Assembly: GCA_018401745.1 (NCBI GenBank)
Contig: JAGYJY010000020.1
Coordinates: forward strand, 1-32,249
Direction: 5' to 3'
Source of the DNA: Pirellulales bacterium
Lineage (GTDB): Bacteria; Planctomycetota; Planctomycetia; Pirellulales; UBA1268
DNA length: 32,249 bases
The notes under the pieces are model-generated. The model saw only the letters and a program-made list of their open reading frames with translations, searched no databases and was not told the DNA's origin. Numbering within the stretch: position 1 is the stretch's first letter; every line of letters starts with the position of its first letter. Made by a program: the position numbers and the translations under genes. Shown piece after piece: positions 1-7,695 of the stretch.

Positions 1-35
1 GCCTGGCACGAAGGCTCTGCGGAGTGCCAGGCACC
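1..35. repeat. Half of a REP-like palindrome at the window edge
   Basis: Bases 1-9 (GCCTGGCAC) are the exact inverse of bases 24-32 (GTGCCAGGC), and the right arm continues as ACC followed by GTTTTCC. The left arm probably continues outside the window. The core GGTGCCTGGCACC-type palindrome flanked by a TTTTC tail resembles the element at 4314-4423. It is read in frame with the following S24 domain, so it may sit inside a coding region. The two arms are seen directly; calling it a REP element is inference. Confidence 0.45.
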
Positions 36-555
36 GTTTTCCGACTCGCTCATCGACGCCGCCTCGCCTCCGCCCCTCACCGGCTCCCCACCCCCCGCCG
101 CCCGTTACACCACCCACGTGCCGGTCTACGACCTCACCGCCGCGGCGGGCTTTTGGGGACCGGAGAGCGTGCCGGAGGAGATCGGCTGGACGGAGGTGCC
201 GGGCGTTTCGCTCAAGCCCGGCATGTTCGTGGCGCGGGTGACGGGCACGTCGATGGAGCCGCTGATCCCGGACGGCTCATGGTGCCTGTTCCGCCCGTGT
301 CCGGCGGGCTCGCGCGAGGGCCGGATCGTGCTCGTGCAGCTCGGCACGGACGGCGCGGGCGAGAACGGCGGCCGGTTCACCGTCAAGAAGTACCACTCGG
401 AGAAGACGGTCACCGCCGATGGCTGGCGGCACGACCGCATTCAGCTGCTGCCGGTGAATCCGGCGTTTGAGCCGATTGAGATCGAGCCGGAAGAGGTGGG
501 AGATCTGATGATCGTTGGCGAATACCTATCACCCGTAGGTTCTCTCGAAGGCTGA
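1..555 (+). CDS. S24 (LexA-like) peptidase domain protein, 5' end outside the window
   Basis: The C-terminal domain is an S24 serine peptidase fold of the kind found in LexA, UmuD and phage repressors, which cut themselves with a Ser/Lys dyad. Counting from the GTG at 118, the nucleophile motif GTSMEP places Ser at residue 45, and FTVKKY supplies the general-base Lys at about residue 90. No helix-turn-helix is visible in the 145 residues after that GTG. The frame stays open from base 1 and the residues before it (RYTTHVPVYDL) look like the usual S24 entry strand, so this is probably the tail of a longer protein rather than a gene starting at 118. The stop lies four bases before the next ATG, so it is almost certainly co-transcribed with the PLD-helicase gene. 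It may act as a damage-responsive switch for that gene. The domain call is firm; the role and the upstream architecture are unknown. Confidence 0.8.
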   Translation, partial: AWHEGSAECQAPFSDSLIDAASPPPLTGSPPPAARYTTHVPVYDLTAAAGFWGPESVPEEIGWTEVPGVSLKPGMFVARVTGTSMEPLIPDGSWCLFRPCPAGSREGRIVLVQLGTDGAGENGGRFTVKKYHSEKTVTADGWRHDRIQLLPVNPAFEPIEIEPEEVGDLMIVGEYLSPVGSLEG

Positions 556-559
556 GCAC

Positions 560-3500
560 ATGACGCGACATTCTGCCGGCATATACGAAACACTTCTGAC
601 CGAGGCGCTCGCAGCAGAGCTCGCAGCTTTGACAGCCGACCTCCGGGAACACCGTGAGAAGTTGCGCCCCGCGGAAGCTGCGGACCGCCTGTCGTTGCAC
701 ATTGCTCGAATCGTGAAGCGACTTGTCGCGGCGGTCGATGACAAGGACCGCGTTGGTCTGGGCGTGAAGCTAACCCGGCACCTTATCTCGGGTCTCACGA
801 AGGCGAGCCAGTCACATCTGCCTGGAACCGCTGACGTGGTTTCCCTCGCCGATCGCCCCAGTCAGCCTGGCGAAATTCTCCAAGCGATTTATCGAGTCCT
901 TCCAGATGGAGCGTCCGAGACGATCCGCCCCCCGCTGATCCCGCTGCTCGATACCGCAATACTGACAAACGCGCCGGGTGAACCGACTGTCGGAAGCCAA
1001 TTGCTCACGGAAATCCATTCAGCAGACGCTATTGACGTGGTGATGGCCTTTATTCGTTACACCGGAATCGCCCCAATGCTGGATACTCTTGTCGAGCACC
1101 AGCAGGCTGGCCGGAAGCTCCGAGTACTCACAACGACGTACACCGGTTCAACAGAAGCGCGAGCGCTCGATGCTCTGGAGAAGGCTGGGGCAGAGATTCG
1201 GGTGTCCTATGACACCGGAACCACGCGACTCCACGCAAAGAGCTGGCTCTTCCATCGGCGGTCTGGCTTCTCAACCGCCTACATTGGCTCTTCGAATCTC
1301 ACGCACTCGGCGCAGGTCACGGGCCTCGAGTGGAACGTGCGCGTGTCGGGGGCTCGTAATCCTGACGTCGTAAACAAAGTTGCGGCTGTTTTCGACAGCT
1401 ACTGGAATAGCGGCACATTCCTGCTTTACGACCGAGAGCAATTCCGCGAACGCCAGCAAGCTGCCAGCACCGGCCCGACATTTGTCCTCAGCCCAATCGA
1501 AGTTCGACTGGAGCCATTTCAGGAAGATCTTCTTGCCAAGATCGCTCTCTCACGATCTCAAGGCCACCACCGCAATCTTTTGGTGGCAGCAACGGGTACA
1601 GGAAAAACGGTGATGGCGGCTGTCGACTACAGCCGGCTGGCCGCTGGGTTGCCACGTGCCCGATTGCTGTTTGTAGCTCACCGCGAGGAGATTCTGACGC
1701 AGGCCCAGGCGACGTTTCGCCACGCGTTGCGGCAACCGACTTTCGGGGAGCTCTGGGTTGACCGGCATAAACCACAGCGGTTTGAGCACGTCTTTGCGTC
1801 GATTCAAAGCCTTACGGCAGCCGGCTTCGAGCATCTTGGTCCTGAGCACTTCGATGTCGTGATTGTGGATGAGTTTCACCGCGCAGCGGCGCGGTCTTAC
1901 ACCCGCCTCCTCGAACATGTGAAGCCCACCGAACTCCTTGGGCTCACGGCGACGCCGGAACGAAGCGATGGCTTGCCCGTCCTGTCATGGTTCGGTAACC
2001 GCATCGCTGCCGAGCTTCGGCTTTGGGACGCAATCGACCAGCATCGGCTGACACCGTTTGTCTACTACGGAATTCACGACAACACCGATCTTCGAGACGT
2101 GCCGTGGCGACGCGGCGCTGGGTACGACGTCGAGCGCCTTACTGAAGTGCTGACAATAAACGACGCTTACGCACGCGTCGTGTTGAAGGAACTGGATCGG
2201 CGCACGGGCGATCCTTCCATGATTCGGGCCCTCGGGTTTTGCGTGAGTGTCACTCACGCCCGATACATGGCGCGTGTCTTCAACGAGGCGGGCGTCAAGG
2301 CGACGGCCGTATGGGCGGACACGCCCGAGACTGAACGAGCAGCCGCCTTGCAGGATTTGAAACACGGAAGAACAAACGTCGTGTTCTCCGTCGACCTGTT
2401 CAACGAAGGCGTCGACGTTCCGGCCGTGGATACGGTTTTGTTTCTGCGACCAACGGACAGCCCCACGCTCTTTCTGCAACAGCTGGGCCGCGGACTACGC
2501 CGACTCGAGGGCAAGACCGTCTGTACGGTGCTCGATTTCGTAGGTCAACACCGCAAGGAATTTCGCTACGACCGTCGTTTTCGTGCACTGCTTGGAGGCA
2601 CGCGAAAAGACCTCGAGCGACAAATCAACGAAGGCTTCCCATTCCTGCCCGCGGGATGCCACATGGAACTCGACCGTGTGGCATCGCAGATTGTTCTTGA
2701 GAACGTGAGGCTGGCCGTCCCGTCGCGATGGGCGGCTCGCGTTGCGGAACTCAAGAGCATGGCCGCCGGTGGGGCCGACGTAACTCTCAGAGCGTTTCTC
2801 TCCGAAACTGGCCTCGAACTGGAAGAGATGTACGGCGCCAACCGGTCATGGACTGAGTTGCGGTGTGCGGCAGGGCTTGAAACTGCCGCGGAAGGGCCGA
2901 AAGACGAAAAGCTTCTTCGCGGCTGCGGCCGGCTGCTCCATGTTGACGATCAGCAGCGGTTCGCGGCTTATCGACGGTTCCTGAGTCGCCCAGACCGCAT
3001 CAGCGTTGACTCACTTCAGGGAACCGATCGCAGGCTCCTGCAAATGCTCGTAGCCAGCATCGCCGACAAGGCTATCACCAAGACAACCTCGCTTGCCGAC
3101 GGGGCAGCCCTACTGAATAGTCATCCTCGTGTACGCGATGAGCTCTTGGGCATCATCGAAGTGCTGGAGGAGCATGTCAACCATGCAACGACACCACTCA
3201 CAACGCATCCTGACGTGCCGTTAGAAGTTCATGCGCGATACTCTCGGCTGGAGATTCTGGCGGCTTTTGGACTTCGCGATGGAGCTAAGATGCCGCCGTG
3301 GCAAACAGGCGTATATTGGGCAAAGGCGGCCAAGGCAGACCTTCTGGCATTCACCCTCGACAAGACCAGCGGCGGGTTCTCGCCAACGACACGATATCGT
3401 GATTACGCCTTGAGCCGCGAACTGATCCACTGGGAAAGTCAGAGTAAGATTCGTAGTGACAGCAAGGTCGGCGGCCGCTACCAACAACACGCGATGCAGG

Positions 3501-3673
3501 GATCATCGATTATGTTGTTTGCCAGGCTCAACACAGATGAGCGTGCATTCTGGTTTCTTGGCCCGGCGACTTACGTGAAGCATGAATCAGAACAGCCTAT
3601 GGCAATCACATGGCGACTGGCCCATGCGCTACCAGCCGATCTTTACACCGCATTCGCTGCAGCGGTGGCATGA
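560..3673 (+). CDS. PLD nuclease - SF2 helicase - DUF3427 protein
   Basis: This 1037-residue protein has three parts. Residues about 120-290 form a phospholipase-D-type nuclease half-site, with H225-A-K227 (in LHAKSWLF) followed by GSSN at 243-246. Residues about 315-660 are a superfamily 2 helicase of the SSL2/COG1061 kind: Walker A ATGTGKT ending near residue 350, DEFH at 437-440, TATP at 463-466, and motif VI QLGRGLRR at 641-648. The C-terminal part, with residues such as GVYWA, SRELIHWES and GRYQ, matches DUF3427. Proteins of this build are found in defence islands and near restriction systems and are thought to unwind and cut DNA, but no reaction is established for this one. The ATG follows the S24 stop by four bases, arguing for one operon. 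All the catalytic motifs I looked for are intact, in contrast to the decayed DUF2075 copies just downstream. Confidence 0.9.
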   Translation: MTRHSAGIYETLLTEALAAELAALTADLREHREKLRPAEAADRLSLHIARIVKRLVAAVDDKDRVGLGVKLTRHLISGLTKASQSHLPGTADVVSLADRPSQPGEILQAIYRVLPDGASETIRPPLIPLLDTAILTNAPGEPTVGSQLLTEIHSADAIDVVMAFIRYTGIAPMLDTLVEHQQAGRKLRVLTTTYTGSTEARALDALEKAGAEIRVSYDTGTTRLHAKSWLFHRRSGFSTAYIGSSNLTHSAQVTGLEWNVRVSGARNPDVVNKVAAVFDSYWNSGTFLLYDREQFRERQQAASTGPTFVLSPIEVRLEPFQEDLLAKIALSRSQGHHRNLLVAATGTGKTVMAAVDYSRLAAGLPRARLLFVAHREEILTQAQATFRHALRQPTFGELWVDRHKPQRFEHVFASIQSLTAAGFEHLGPEHFDVVIVDEFHRAAARSYTRLLEHVKPTELLGLTATPERSDGLPVLSWFGNRIAAELRLWDAIDQHRLTPFVYYGIHDNTDLRDVPWRRGAGYDVERLTEVLTINDAYARVVLKELDRRTGDPSMIRALGFCVSVTHARYMARVFNEAGVKATAVWADTPETERAAALQDLKHGRTNVVFSVDLFNEGVDVPAVDTVLFLRPTDSPTLFLQQLGRGLRRLEGKTVCTVLDFVGQHRKEFRYDRRFRALLGGTRKDLERQINEGFPFLPAGCHMELDRVASQIVLENVRLAVPSRWAARVAELKSMAAGGADVTLRAFLSETGLELEEMYGANRSWTELRCAAGLETAAEGPKDEKLLRGCGRLLHVDDQQRFAAYRRFLSRPDRISVDSLQGTDRRLLQMLVASIADKAITKTTSLADGAALLNSHPRVRDELLGIIEVLEEHVNHATTPLTTHPDVPLEVHARYSRLEILAAFGLRDGAKMPPWQTGVYWAKAAKADLLAFTLDKTSGGFSPTTRYRDYALSRELIHWESQSKIRSDSKVGGRYQQHAMQGSSIMLFARLNTDERAFWFLGPATYVKHESEQPMAITWRLAHALPADLYTAFAAAVA

Positions 3674-3703
3674 TGGTTCGCCAGTAAGCCGGTGCGGTGG
3701 GCA

Positions 3704-4984
3704 ACCCCCGGGCTCGGCGTCTTGTCGCGTTTGGCCCCCGGCGGGCCGAAGATCACCATCCCCTGCCGGGCCCGGGTGAGCAACACGCGGTAGGCGTTCT
3801 TCAGATACTGCCGCCGCTCGGGCTTCTTCACGTCCGTCCGGCTGTTTTCATTTTTGGGGCCCCGCGAAAGCTGTGATAGCTCCAGTCGTCGCCCGACCAG
3901 CGTAAGTCGGCGTCCCACGTGACTTTTCGTCCAGTCGAGCTCCAGCCCCTGCACCTGAAACTCCGTCGCCGCGTCTTCGAGATAGAGCGACGAGCGGGTG
4001 TCTTTCGCGGGGCTCAGAAACCAGTGCACCGGGTCGATGTTCACCCGAATGTCGATCGCGTGGGGCTTGAGCCGCTCTCGCCGACGAGGAGGCCACCAGC
4101 CCCGCCCGCTCCGTGCCCCGCCGCTGCCGGCGGATCCACCGCCGGGCCGCCCGCATGCTCCGCGTGAGCACGATCGGATACTGCTCGCGAAACGACTCGA
4201 GCAGCTCCCGGCCCGCCTCCGCCTCGCCGTCGAGCAATGCCTTTCCGAAGCGGGAGAGCGATTCGGCGCGAAAGGAACGCATCGAGGTGGCCAACTGAAA
4301 GGAGGCGTCCGCGAAAAGGGTGCCCGGGGGTGAGGCACCAGGGAAAAGGGTGCCAGCCACCATTTTCGCGGCGTCCGGCGGTTTGGCTGCATCACTCATG
4401 AAAATGGTGGCAGGCACCTTTTTGTCGGCGTCTTGCAGGGCCAGCCGTATCGCGCGGCCGAGCAACTCGCCATTGCAGCAAAACGGCGGGCGGACGCCGT
4501 CGGCGTGGGGCGGCTTCCAGCGGCGGTCGCTGTCGCGGGCTTCCGTGGCACAGAGGATCGGGAAGATCGCCGCGGCGTGGCTCGGGGCGTGGAAGTTTTT
4601 GAGGTCGAGGCCGTAATCCCAGGCCTGCTCCTCGTCGAGCCGCTCGAACTTCTTCGCGCCCACCTTGAACTCGATCGGGATCACGCACTTTTGTGTCACG
4701 AGCACCGCATCGACCCGCCGGCCGAGCCGCGGGATGTCGAACTCGAGGTGGATCCACGGGGCGGGGGCGGCTGGCGGCGGAGCGACCAAGTCCTCAAGGG
4801 CCGCACGCAGGACGGGCAGCTGCAGCCGCCAGGCCGATTGCTGCAATGCTCCCCAGGATTTCAGGGCGGCGAGCGTGTAGCCGTGAGGGCTCGCGAGCGG
4901 CGCGTAGACCTCCTCCTCGCTCGCGGTGAGAAACTCCTCCACCGGCGTGGCGTAGAAGGCGGCATTGGTGCGTGGGCCTGGCAT
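3704..4984 (-). pseudogene. DUF2075 helicase/nuclease gene, copy A, ATPase core deleted
   Basis: DUF2075 proteins (Schlafen group 3-type DNA/RNA helicase domain) normally carry an N-terminal region, a Walker A/B ATPase and a C-terminal motif VI region. Copy A keeps the N-terminus from the ATG at 4984 (MPGPRTNAAFY), with a nuclease-like D-A-V...IPIEFKVG stretch that fits a PD-(D/E)XK site, and the C-terminal part from SMRSFRAE onward. The Walker A and B region between them is gone, and a REP-like element (4314-4423) occupies the junction. The C-terminal part breaks frame near 4078-4090 (an extra base relative to copies B and E) and again near 3850 and 3930. The final FYEGVSQYLVDLGVPQV seen in copy C is missing, replaced by unrelated sequence after the helicase gene. 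This is the longest surviving copy and clearly non-functional. Confidence 0.8.
4314..4423. repeat. REP/REPIN-like inverted repeat inside DUF2075 copy A
   Basis: The 24-base arm at 4344-4367 (AAAAGGGTGCCAGCCACC, then ATTTTC) is nearly the exact inverse of the arm at 4400-4423 (GAAAATGGTGGCAGGCACC, then TTTTT), with two mismatches by hand alignment. A third, degenerate arm sits at 4314-4340. The pair could fold into a long hairpin. It lies at the point where the ATPase core of copy A is missing and is read through in frame. The palindrome core resembles the one at 1-35. Elements like this are usually mobilised in trans by RAYT transposases; none is present here. Confidence 0.7.
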
Positions 4985-5035
4985 GGGCAACGAGCCTACC
5001 AAATCGGGGGGGCAAGGCTGTTCCCTGGCGGGGGC

Positions 5036-5072
5036 TTCACAAAGTACTGTACTCATGTACACTTTTTGCGTG
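5036..5072 (+). promoter_or_regulatory. Cassette promoter P1 (before hicAB-1)
   Basis: TTCACA at 5036-5041 and TACACT at 5058-5063 are separated by 16 bases, and a GTG codon lies at 5070-5072, where transcription would be expected to start. The box aligns with the better conserved ones at 6151, 7150 and 8427. A GTAC-containing palindrome overlaps the -10 box and could be an operator. Confidence 0.55.
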
Positions 5073-5094
5073 TACTGCTCGAAGGACCGACCGC

Positions 5095-5313
5095 ATGCCC
5101 CGCAAAATCCGCGAACTCGTCAAGGATCTCTTGGACGCTGGGTTCGAGCAGCGGCCGGGGAAGGGCAGCCATCGAAACTACAGTCACCCGGAGGTTGCCA
5201 CCTTGGTTACGATATCGGGTAGGGATGGTGACGACGCACAGCGGTATCTCGAAAAAGCGGTTCGAAGGGCCCTCAACGAGGTGAACCAATGGCGAAAGGC
5301 GACCGATACGTGA
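5095..5313 (+). CDS. hicA: HicA-type mRNA interferase toxin (copy 1)
   Basis: HicA toxins are small double-stranded-RNA-binding-fold RNases that cut mRNA when their HicB partner is absent. The 72-residue product has the family hallmark GKGSHRNYSHP with the catalytic His at residue 26, preceded by the usual MPRKIRELVKDL helix. I chose the ATG at 5095 because GAAGGA lies 9-14 bases before it and because the second array copy starts at the same codon. It overlaps hicB by 25 bases, the typical toxin-first arrangement. By hand count it matches the second HicA (8484-8702) at 58 of 72 residues, so the two are diverged paralogues, not a fresh duplication. Confidence 0.85.
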   Translation: MPRKIRELVKDLLDAGFEQRPGKGSHRNYSHPEVATLVTISGRDGDDAQRYLEKAVRRALNEVNQWRKATDT

Positions 5314-5528
5314 AGGTGGTTGAGTGGTCGGACGAAGACAACTGCTTTATCGGCAGTTGTCCAGAGTTGTTCTATGGCGGTTGCCATGGCGATGATGCAA
5401 CGAAAGTCTTCATCGAACTCTGCGAGATCGTCGAAGAGTGGGTCGAAACGTTTGAGGCGGACGGCAAGCCCTTGCCACAGCCGCTTTCTCTGGTGGAACT
5501 CGGAGCCGTTCTGCAGCGGAGCGCGTGA
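5289..5528 (+). CDS. hicB: HicB-type antitoxin (copy 1)
   Basis: This 79-residue protein has the HicB partial RNase-H-like fold pattern: a first strand YVKVVEWSDEDNCFIGSCPEL, then GDDATKVFIELCEIVEEWVE as the following helix. HicB binds and blocks HicA and often represses the operon. No C-terminal DNA-binding domain (HTH or ribbon-helix-helix) is visible, so autoregulation would need another element, possibly the GTAC palindrome over the -10 box. The ATG lies inside the end of hicA, giving translational coupling. By hand count about 59 of 79 residues match the second HicB. The stop at 5528 is followed within eight bases by the stop of DUF2075 copy B on the other strand. Confidence 0.82.
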   Translation: MAKGDRYVKVVEWSDEDNCFIGSCPELFYGGCHGDDATKVFIELCEIVEEWVETFEADGKPLPQPLSLVELGAVLQRSA

Positions 5529-5535
5529 TTGGTGA

Positions 5536-6095
5536 TCAAACCTGCGGCACGCGAAGGTCGGTGAGCTCCTGGCTCACCCCTTCGTAGAACCCCGGGCTCC
5601 GCGTCTTGTCGCGTTTGGCCCCCGGCTGGAAGACGATCACGATCCCCTGCCTCACCCCGCGTGAGCAACACAAGGGAGGCGTTCTTCAGAGAGTGCCGCC
5701 CATCGGGCTTCTTCACGTCCGTCCACTTCGCCCCGCGAAAACTGTGATAGCTCCAGTCATCGCCCGACCAGCGTTAGTCGGCGTCCCACGTTACGATCGT
5801 CCAGTCGAGATCCAGCCCCTGCACCTGAAACTCCATCGCCGCGTCTTCGAGATAGAGCGACGAGCGGGTGTCTTTCGCGGGGCTCAGAAACCAGTGCACC
5901 GGGTCGATGTTCACCCGAATGTCGATCGCGTGGGGCTTGAGCCGCTGGGCGGACGAGGAGGCCACCAGCCCCGCCCGCTCCGTGCCCCGCCGCTGCCGGC
6001 GGATCCACCGCCGGGCCGCCCGCATGCTCCGCGTGAGCACGATGGCGCATGAGGCACCAAAGGCTGGCTCGAACGCGGCGATGGGCAGGGCGGCA
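5536..6095 (-). pseudogene. DUF2075 fragment, copy B
   Basis: This copy keeps only the C-terminal third of the gene, running from its TGA (complement of 5536-5538) back to the VLTRSMRAARRW stretch. It is then joined near 6040 to a short, different 5' start (ATG near 6101, MVAALPIAAFEPAFGA). The ATPase core and the N-terminal nuclease-like part are absent. A nonsense change (DAD-stop-RWSG, near 5774-5776) interrupts the reading frame where copy C reads DADLRW, and the region 5650-5700 is shifted relative to copy C. It converges with hicB-1 and is almost certainly untranslated or meaningless as a protein. Confidence 0.75.
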
Positions 6096-6150
6096 ACCAT
6101 GGGAAGCAGGATACCAATCCGGGGGACAACCTTGCTCCCCTGCGGGGGGA

Positions 6151-6188
6151 TTGACGCAGGACGGTACGCATGTACACTTCCTGGCATG
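6151..6188 (+). promoter_or_regulatory. Cassette promoter P2 (before DUF4258 unit)
   Basis: TTGACG at 6151-6156 and TACACT at 6173-6178 are spaced by 16 bases, with an ATG at 6186-6188 seven bases past the -10 box. That ATG opens the mini-ORF beginning MNRRPAAETNRA, whose sequence is conserved in units 3 and 6. The palindromic GTACGCATGTAC overlaps the -10 box. Confidence 0.7.
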
Positions 6189-6216
6189 AATCGCCGCCCC
6201 GCCGCGGAAACCAATC

Positions 6217-6522
6217 GTGCCGCAACTCTTCGACGAAATCTGCCGACTCGTAGCCGAAGGCCAATACTTGATCGGCGACCATGCGTGGGAGCGGCTTTTG
6301 GAACGGGGTATCATGGAATGGCAGATCGTCGCCGGCATGACGGATGCCCAACTCATCACGGAGCGGCGGCTCGCCCGTCCGAATCCGGTTGTGGAGATGC
6401 GGGTGCCTCTACCCAACGGCGACGATTGCAAGGTGGTCTGGAGCCTGCTGCGGCGCGAGAGGGTGGCTAAACTGGTAACGGCCCACCTGCTCGGCGATGA
6501 AGACTTTTCGGAAGAGGGCTGA
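6217..6522 (+). CDS. DUF4258-like small protein, probable TA toxin
   Basis: The 101-residue product (MPQLFDEICRLVAEG...) has the DUF4258 pattern: a helix followed by H-A-x-E-R-x-x-x-R-G-I (here HAWERLLERGI), then I-x-E and a strand-rich C-terminus with LVTAHL. DUF4258 proteins are BECR/RelE-like and commonly appear as the toxin half of two-gene TA operons; the biochemical activity is not established. The GTG at 6217 is chosen because the same upstream block (GCGGAAACCAATC) precedes the GTG of the PIN genes in units 3 and 6. It lies within a conserved leader mini-ORF starting at 6186 in another frame, which suggests translational coupling. The next gene follows after three bases. Confidence 0.68.
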   Translation: MPQLFDEICRLVAEGQYLIGDHAWERLLERGIMEWQIVAGMTDAQLITERRLARPNPVVEMRVPLPNGDDCKVVWSLLRRERVAKLVTAHLLGDEDFSEEG

Positions 6523-6525
6523 CCA

Positions 6526-6753
6526 ATGCGAATTCCCGGCCAACGCGTGAAGCGAACGAGACTCGTGCAGACGGACCGACTGATCGTGGCCGTCGAGGTG
6601 GAGATGGTCATCCCGGAGTCCGATCCGAGTGAACCATGCCTGGAATCGGACACCGTCGAACTGCTCCGGGCGGTGCACGAGCACGCGGTTGACGGCGACA
6701 TCGCTTGGCTAAAGACAAGGGGCAAGGTGTATCAGCTCGTCGATGCGGCCTAA
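6526..6753 (+). CDS. Small partner protein of DUF4258 toxin, probable antitoxin
   Basis: This 75-residue acidic protein (MRIPGQRVKRTRLVQTDRL...) begins three bases after the DUF4258 stop. I do not recognise a named family. It has a short basic start, a beta-like stretch (LIVAVEVEMVIP), a proline/glutamate-rich turn (ESDPSEPCLE), and a helix ending in DIAWLKTRGKVYQL. Small proteins with this outline often follow DUF4258 genes, so antitoxin is the likely role by position. Its TAA (6751-6753) overlaps the stop codon of DUF2075 copy C on the other strand (6750-6752). Confidence 0.6.
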   Translation: MRIPGQRVKRTRLVQTDRLIVAVEVEMVIPESDPSEPCLESDTVELLRAVHEHAVDGDIAWLKTRGKVYQLVDAA

Positions 6754-7149
6754 ACCTGCGGCACGCCCAGGTCGACGAGGTACTGGCTCACCCCCTCATA
6801 GAACCCCGGGCTCCGCGTCTTGTCGCGTTTGGCCCCCGGCGGGACGAAGATCACCATCCCCTGCCGGGCCCGCGTGAGCAACACGCGGTAGGCGTTCTTC
6901 AGATACTGCCGCCGCTCGGGCTTCTTCACGTCCGTCCACTTCGCCCCGCGAAAACTGTGATAGCTCCAGTCATCGCCCGACCAGCGTAAGTCGGCGTCCC
7001 ACGTGACGATCGTCCAGTCGAGTTCCAGCCCCTGCACCTGAAACTCCGTCGCCGCGTCTTCGAGATAGAGCGACGAGCGGATGTCTTTCGCGGGGCTCAG
7101 AAACCAGTGCACCGGGTCGATGTTCACCCGAATGTCGATCGCGTGGGGC
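6750..7149 (-). pseudogene. DUF2075 fragment, copy C (intact C-terminus)
   Basis: This is the best preserved 3' end. It reads without interruption from KPHAIDIRVNIDPVHWF to the natural end LVDLGVPQV, including the helicase motif VI-like YRVLLTRARQGMVIFVPPG. The upstream part is missing: at 7149 it passes directly into the TTGACG of the next promoter box. It has no plausible start of its own beyond an internal ATG at 7127, so about 125 residues could be made at most. It serves as the reference for judging frameshifts in the other copies. Confidence 0.78.
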
Positions 7150-7187
7150 TTGACGCAGGGCGGTACGTATGTACACTAACTGGCATG
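7150..7187 (+). promoter_or_regulatory. Cassette promoter P3 (before PIN unit)
   Basis: TTGACG at 7150-7155 and TACACT at 7172-7177 have 16 bases between them; the leader ATG is at 7185-7187. Here the -35 box abuts the truncated end of DUF2075 copy C, so the 5' region found before the other boxes has been lost. Confidence 0.7.
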
Positions 7188-7223
7188 AACAGCCGCTCCG
7201 CCACGGAAACCAATCGTGCATAG
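7185..7223 (+). CDS. 12-residue leader peptide MNSRSATETNRA
   Basis: An ATG placed at the expected transcription start opens a 12-codon frame ending in TAG at 7221-7223, six bases beyond the toxin GTG at 7216. Ribosomes finishing it would stop over the toxin start, so coupling or leaderless initiation is possible. Equivalent peptides begin at 6186 (MNRRPAAETNRA) and 10552 (MNSRPAAETDRA), although there the frame does not stop at the toxin start. The recurrence is clear; translation is inferred. Confidence 0.4.
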   Translation: MNSRSATETNRA

Positions 7224-7695
7224 CGTCTACCTCGAAACCATGATCCCGTCGTACCTTGTTGCCCGCCTCTCGCCGGACGGCAAACTGGCCGCCAAGCAGG
7301 CGATCACCAGGTCGTGGTGGGAGAACCGTCGGCACCGATACGAGCTGGTGACGTCGGAAACCGTCCTCGAAGAAGCGATCGTCGGCGATGCCAATCAAAG
7401 CAGGCTCAGGCTCGGCAGTCTGGAGGGGGTGCGGATTCTCGGGCCGAGTGAGGAAGTAGAATTCATCGGCGGCGAGTTGGTGCGGAAAGGCTGGCTTCCG
7501 ACCGGGGCGATGCTCGATGCGTACCACATCGCCTACGCGTCGGTGTACCTGATAGACTTTTTGCTGACCTGGAACTGCACCCATCTCGCCAACGAAGCAA
7601 CACGCCGACCGATCGAGCGCTGGTTACGAAAGTTGGACAAGCACATACCCGTCATCTGCACACCGACAGACCTGATGGAGCGAAACGATGGCTAA
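7216..7695 (+). CDS. PIN-domain (VapC-like) toxin
   Basis: This 159-residue protein matches the PIN-like toxin type that begins (M)xxVYLETTIPSYL and ends in TWNC-x-HLAN ... PVICTPxxLM. PIN toxins are Mg-dependent RNases with a cluster of acidic residues. Here these would be Glu7, an acidic residue near 57-58 (LEEA) and the aspartate of LDAYHIA near residue 121. The first acidic position is Glu where classical VapC has Asp, which is common in this subgroup. The GTG start overlaps the end of the leader peptide. The stop overlaps the start of the small partner by eight bases, the expected toxin-antitoxin coupling. A deleted relative of the same gene lies at 10583-10760. Confidence 0.78.
   Translation: MHSVYLETMIPSYLVARLSPDGKLAAKQAITRSWWENRRHRYELVTSETVLEEAIVGDANQSRLRLGSLEGVRILGPSEEVEFIGGELVRKGWLPTGAMLDAYHIAYASVYLIDFLLTWNCTHLANEATRRPIERWLRKLDKHIPVICTPTDLMERNDG

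Noticed and set aside
24..470. Arg/Gly-rich open frame overlapping the S24 gene
   Set aside because: Its composition is that of a shifted frame of GC-rich DNA, and the overlapping frame has clear S24 catalytic motifs.
4433..5284. Long + strand open frame across DUF2075 copy A and hicA
   Set aside because: It has no family features, is antisense to the recognisable DUF2075 residues, and runs out of frame through hicA.
5757..6725. Long - strand open frame opposite the DUF4258 pair
   Set aside because: Most of it is the antisense of the TA genes, joined by chance to a frame of DUF2075 copy B; the Ser/Arg-rich composition is not protein-like.
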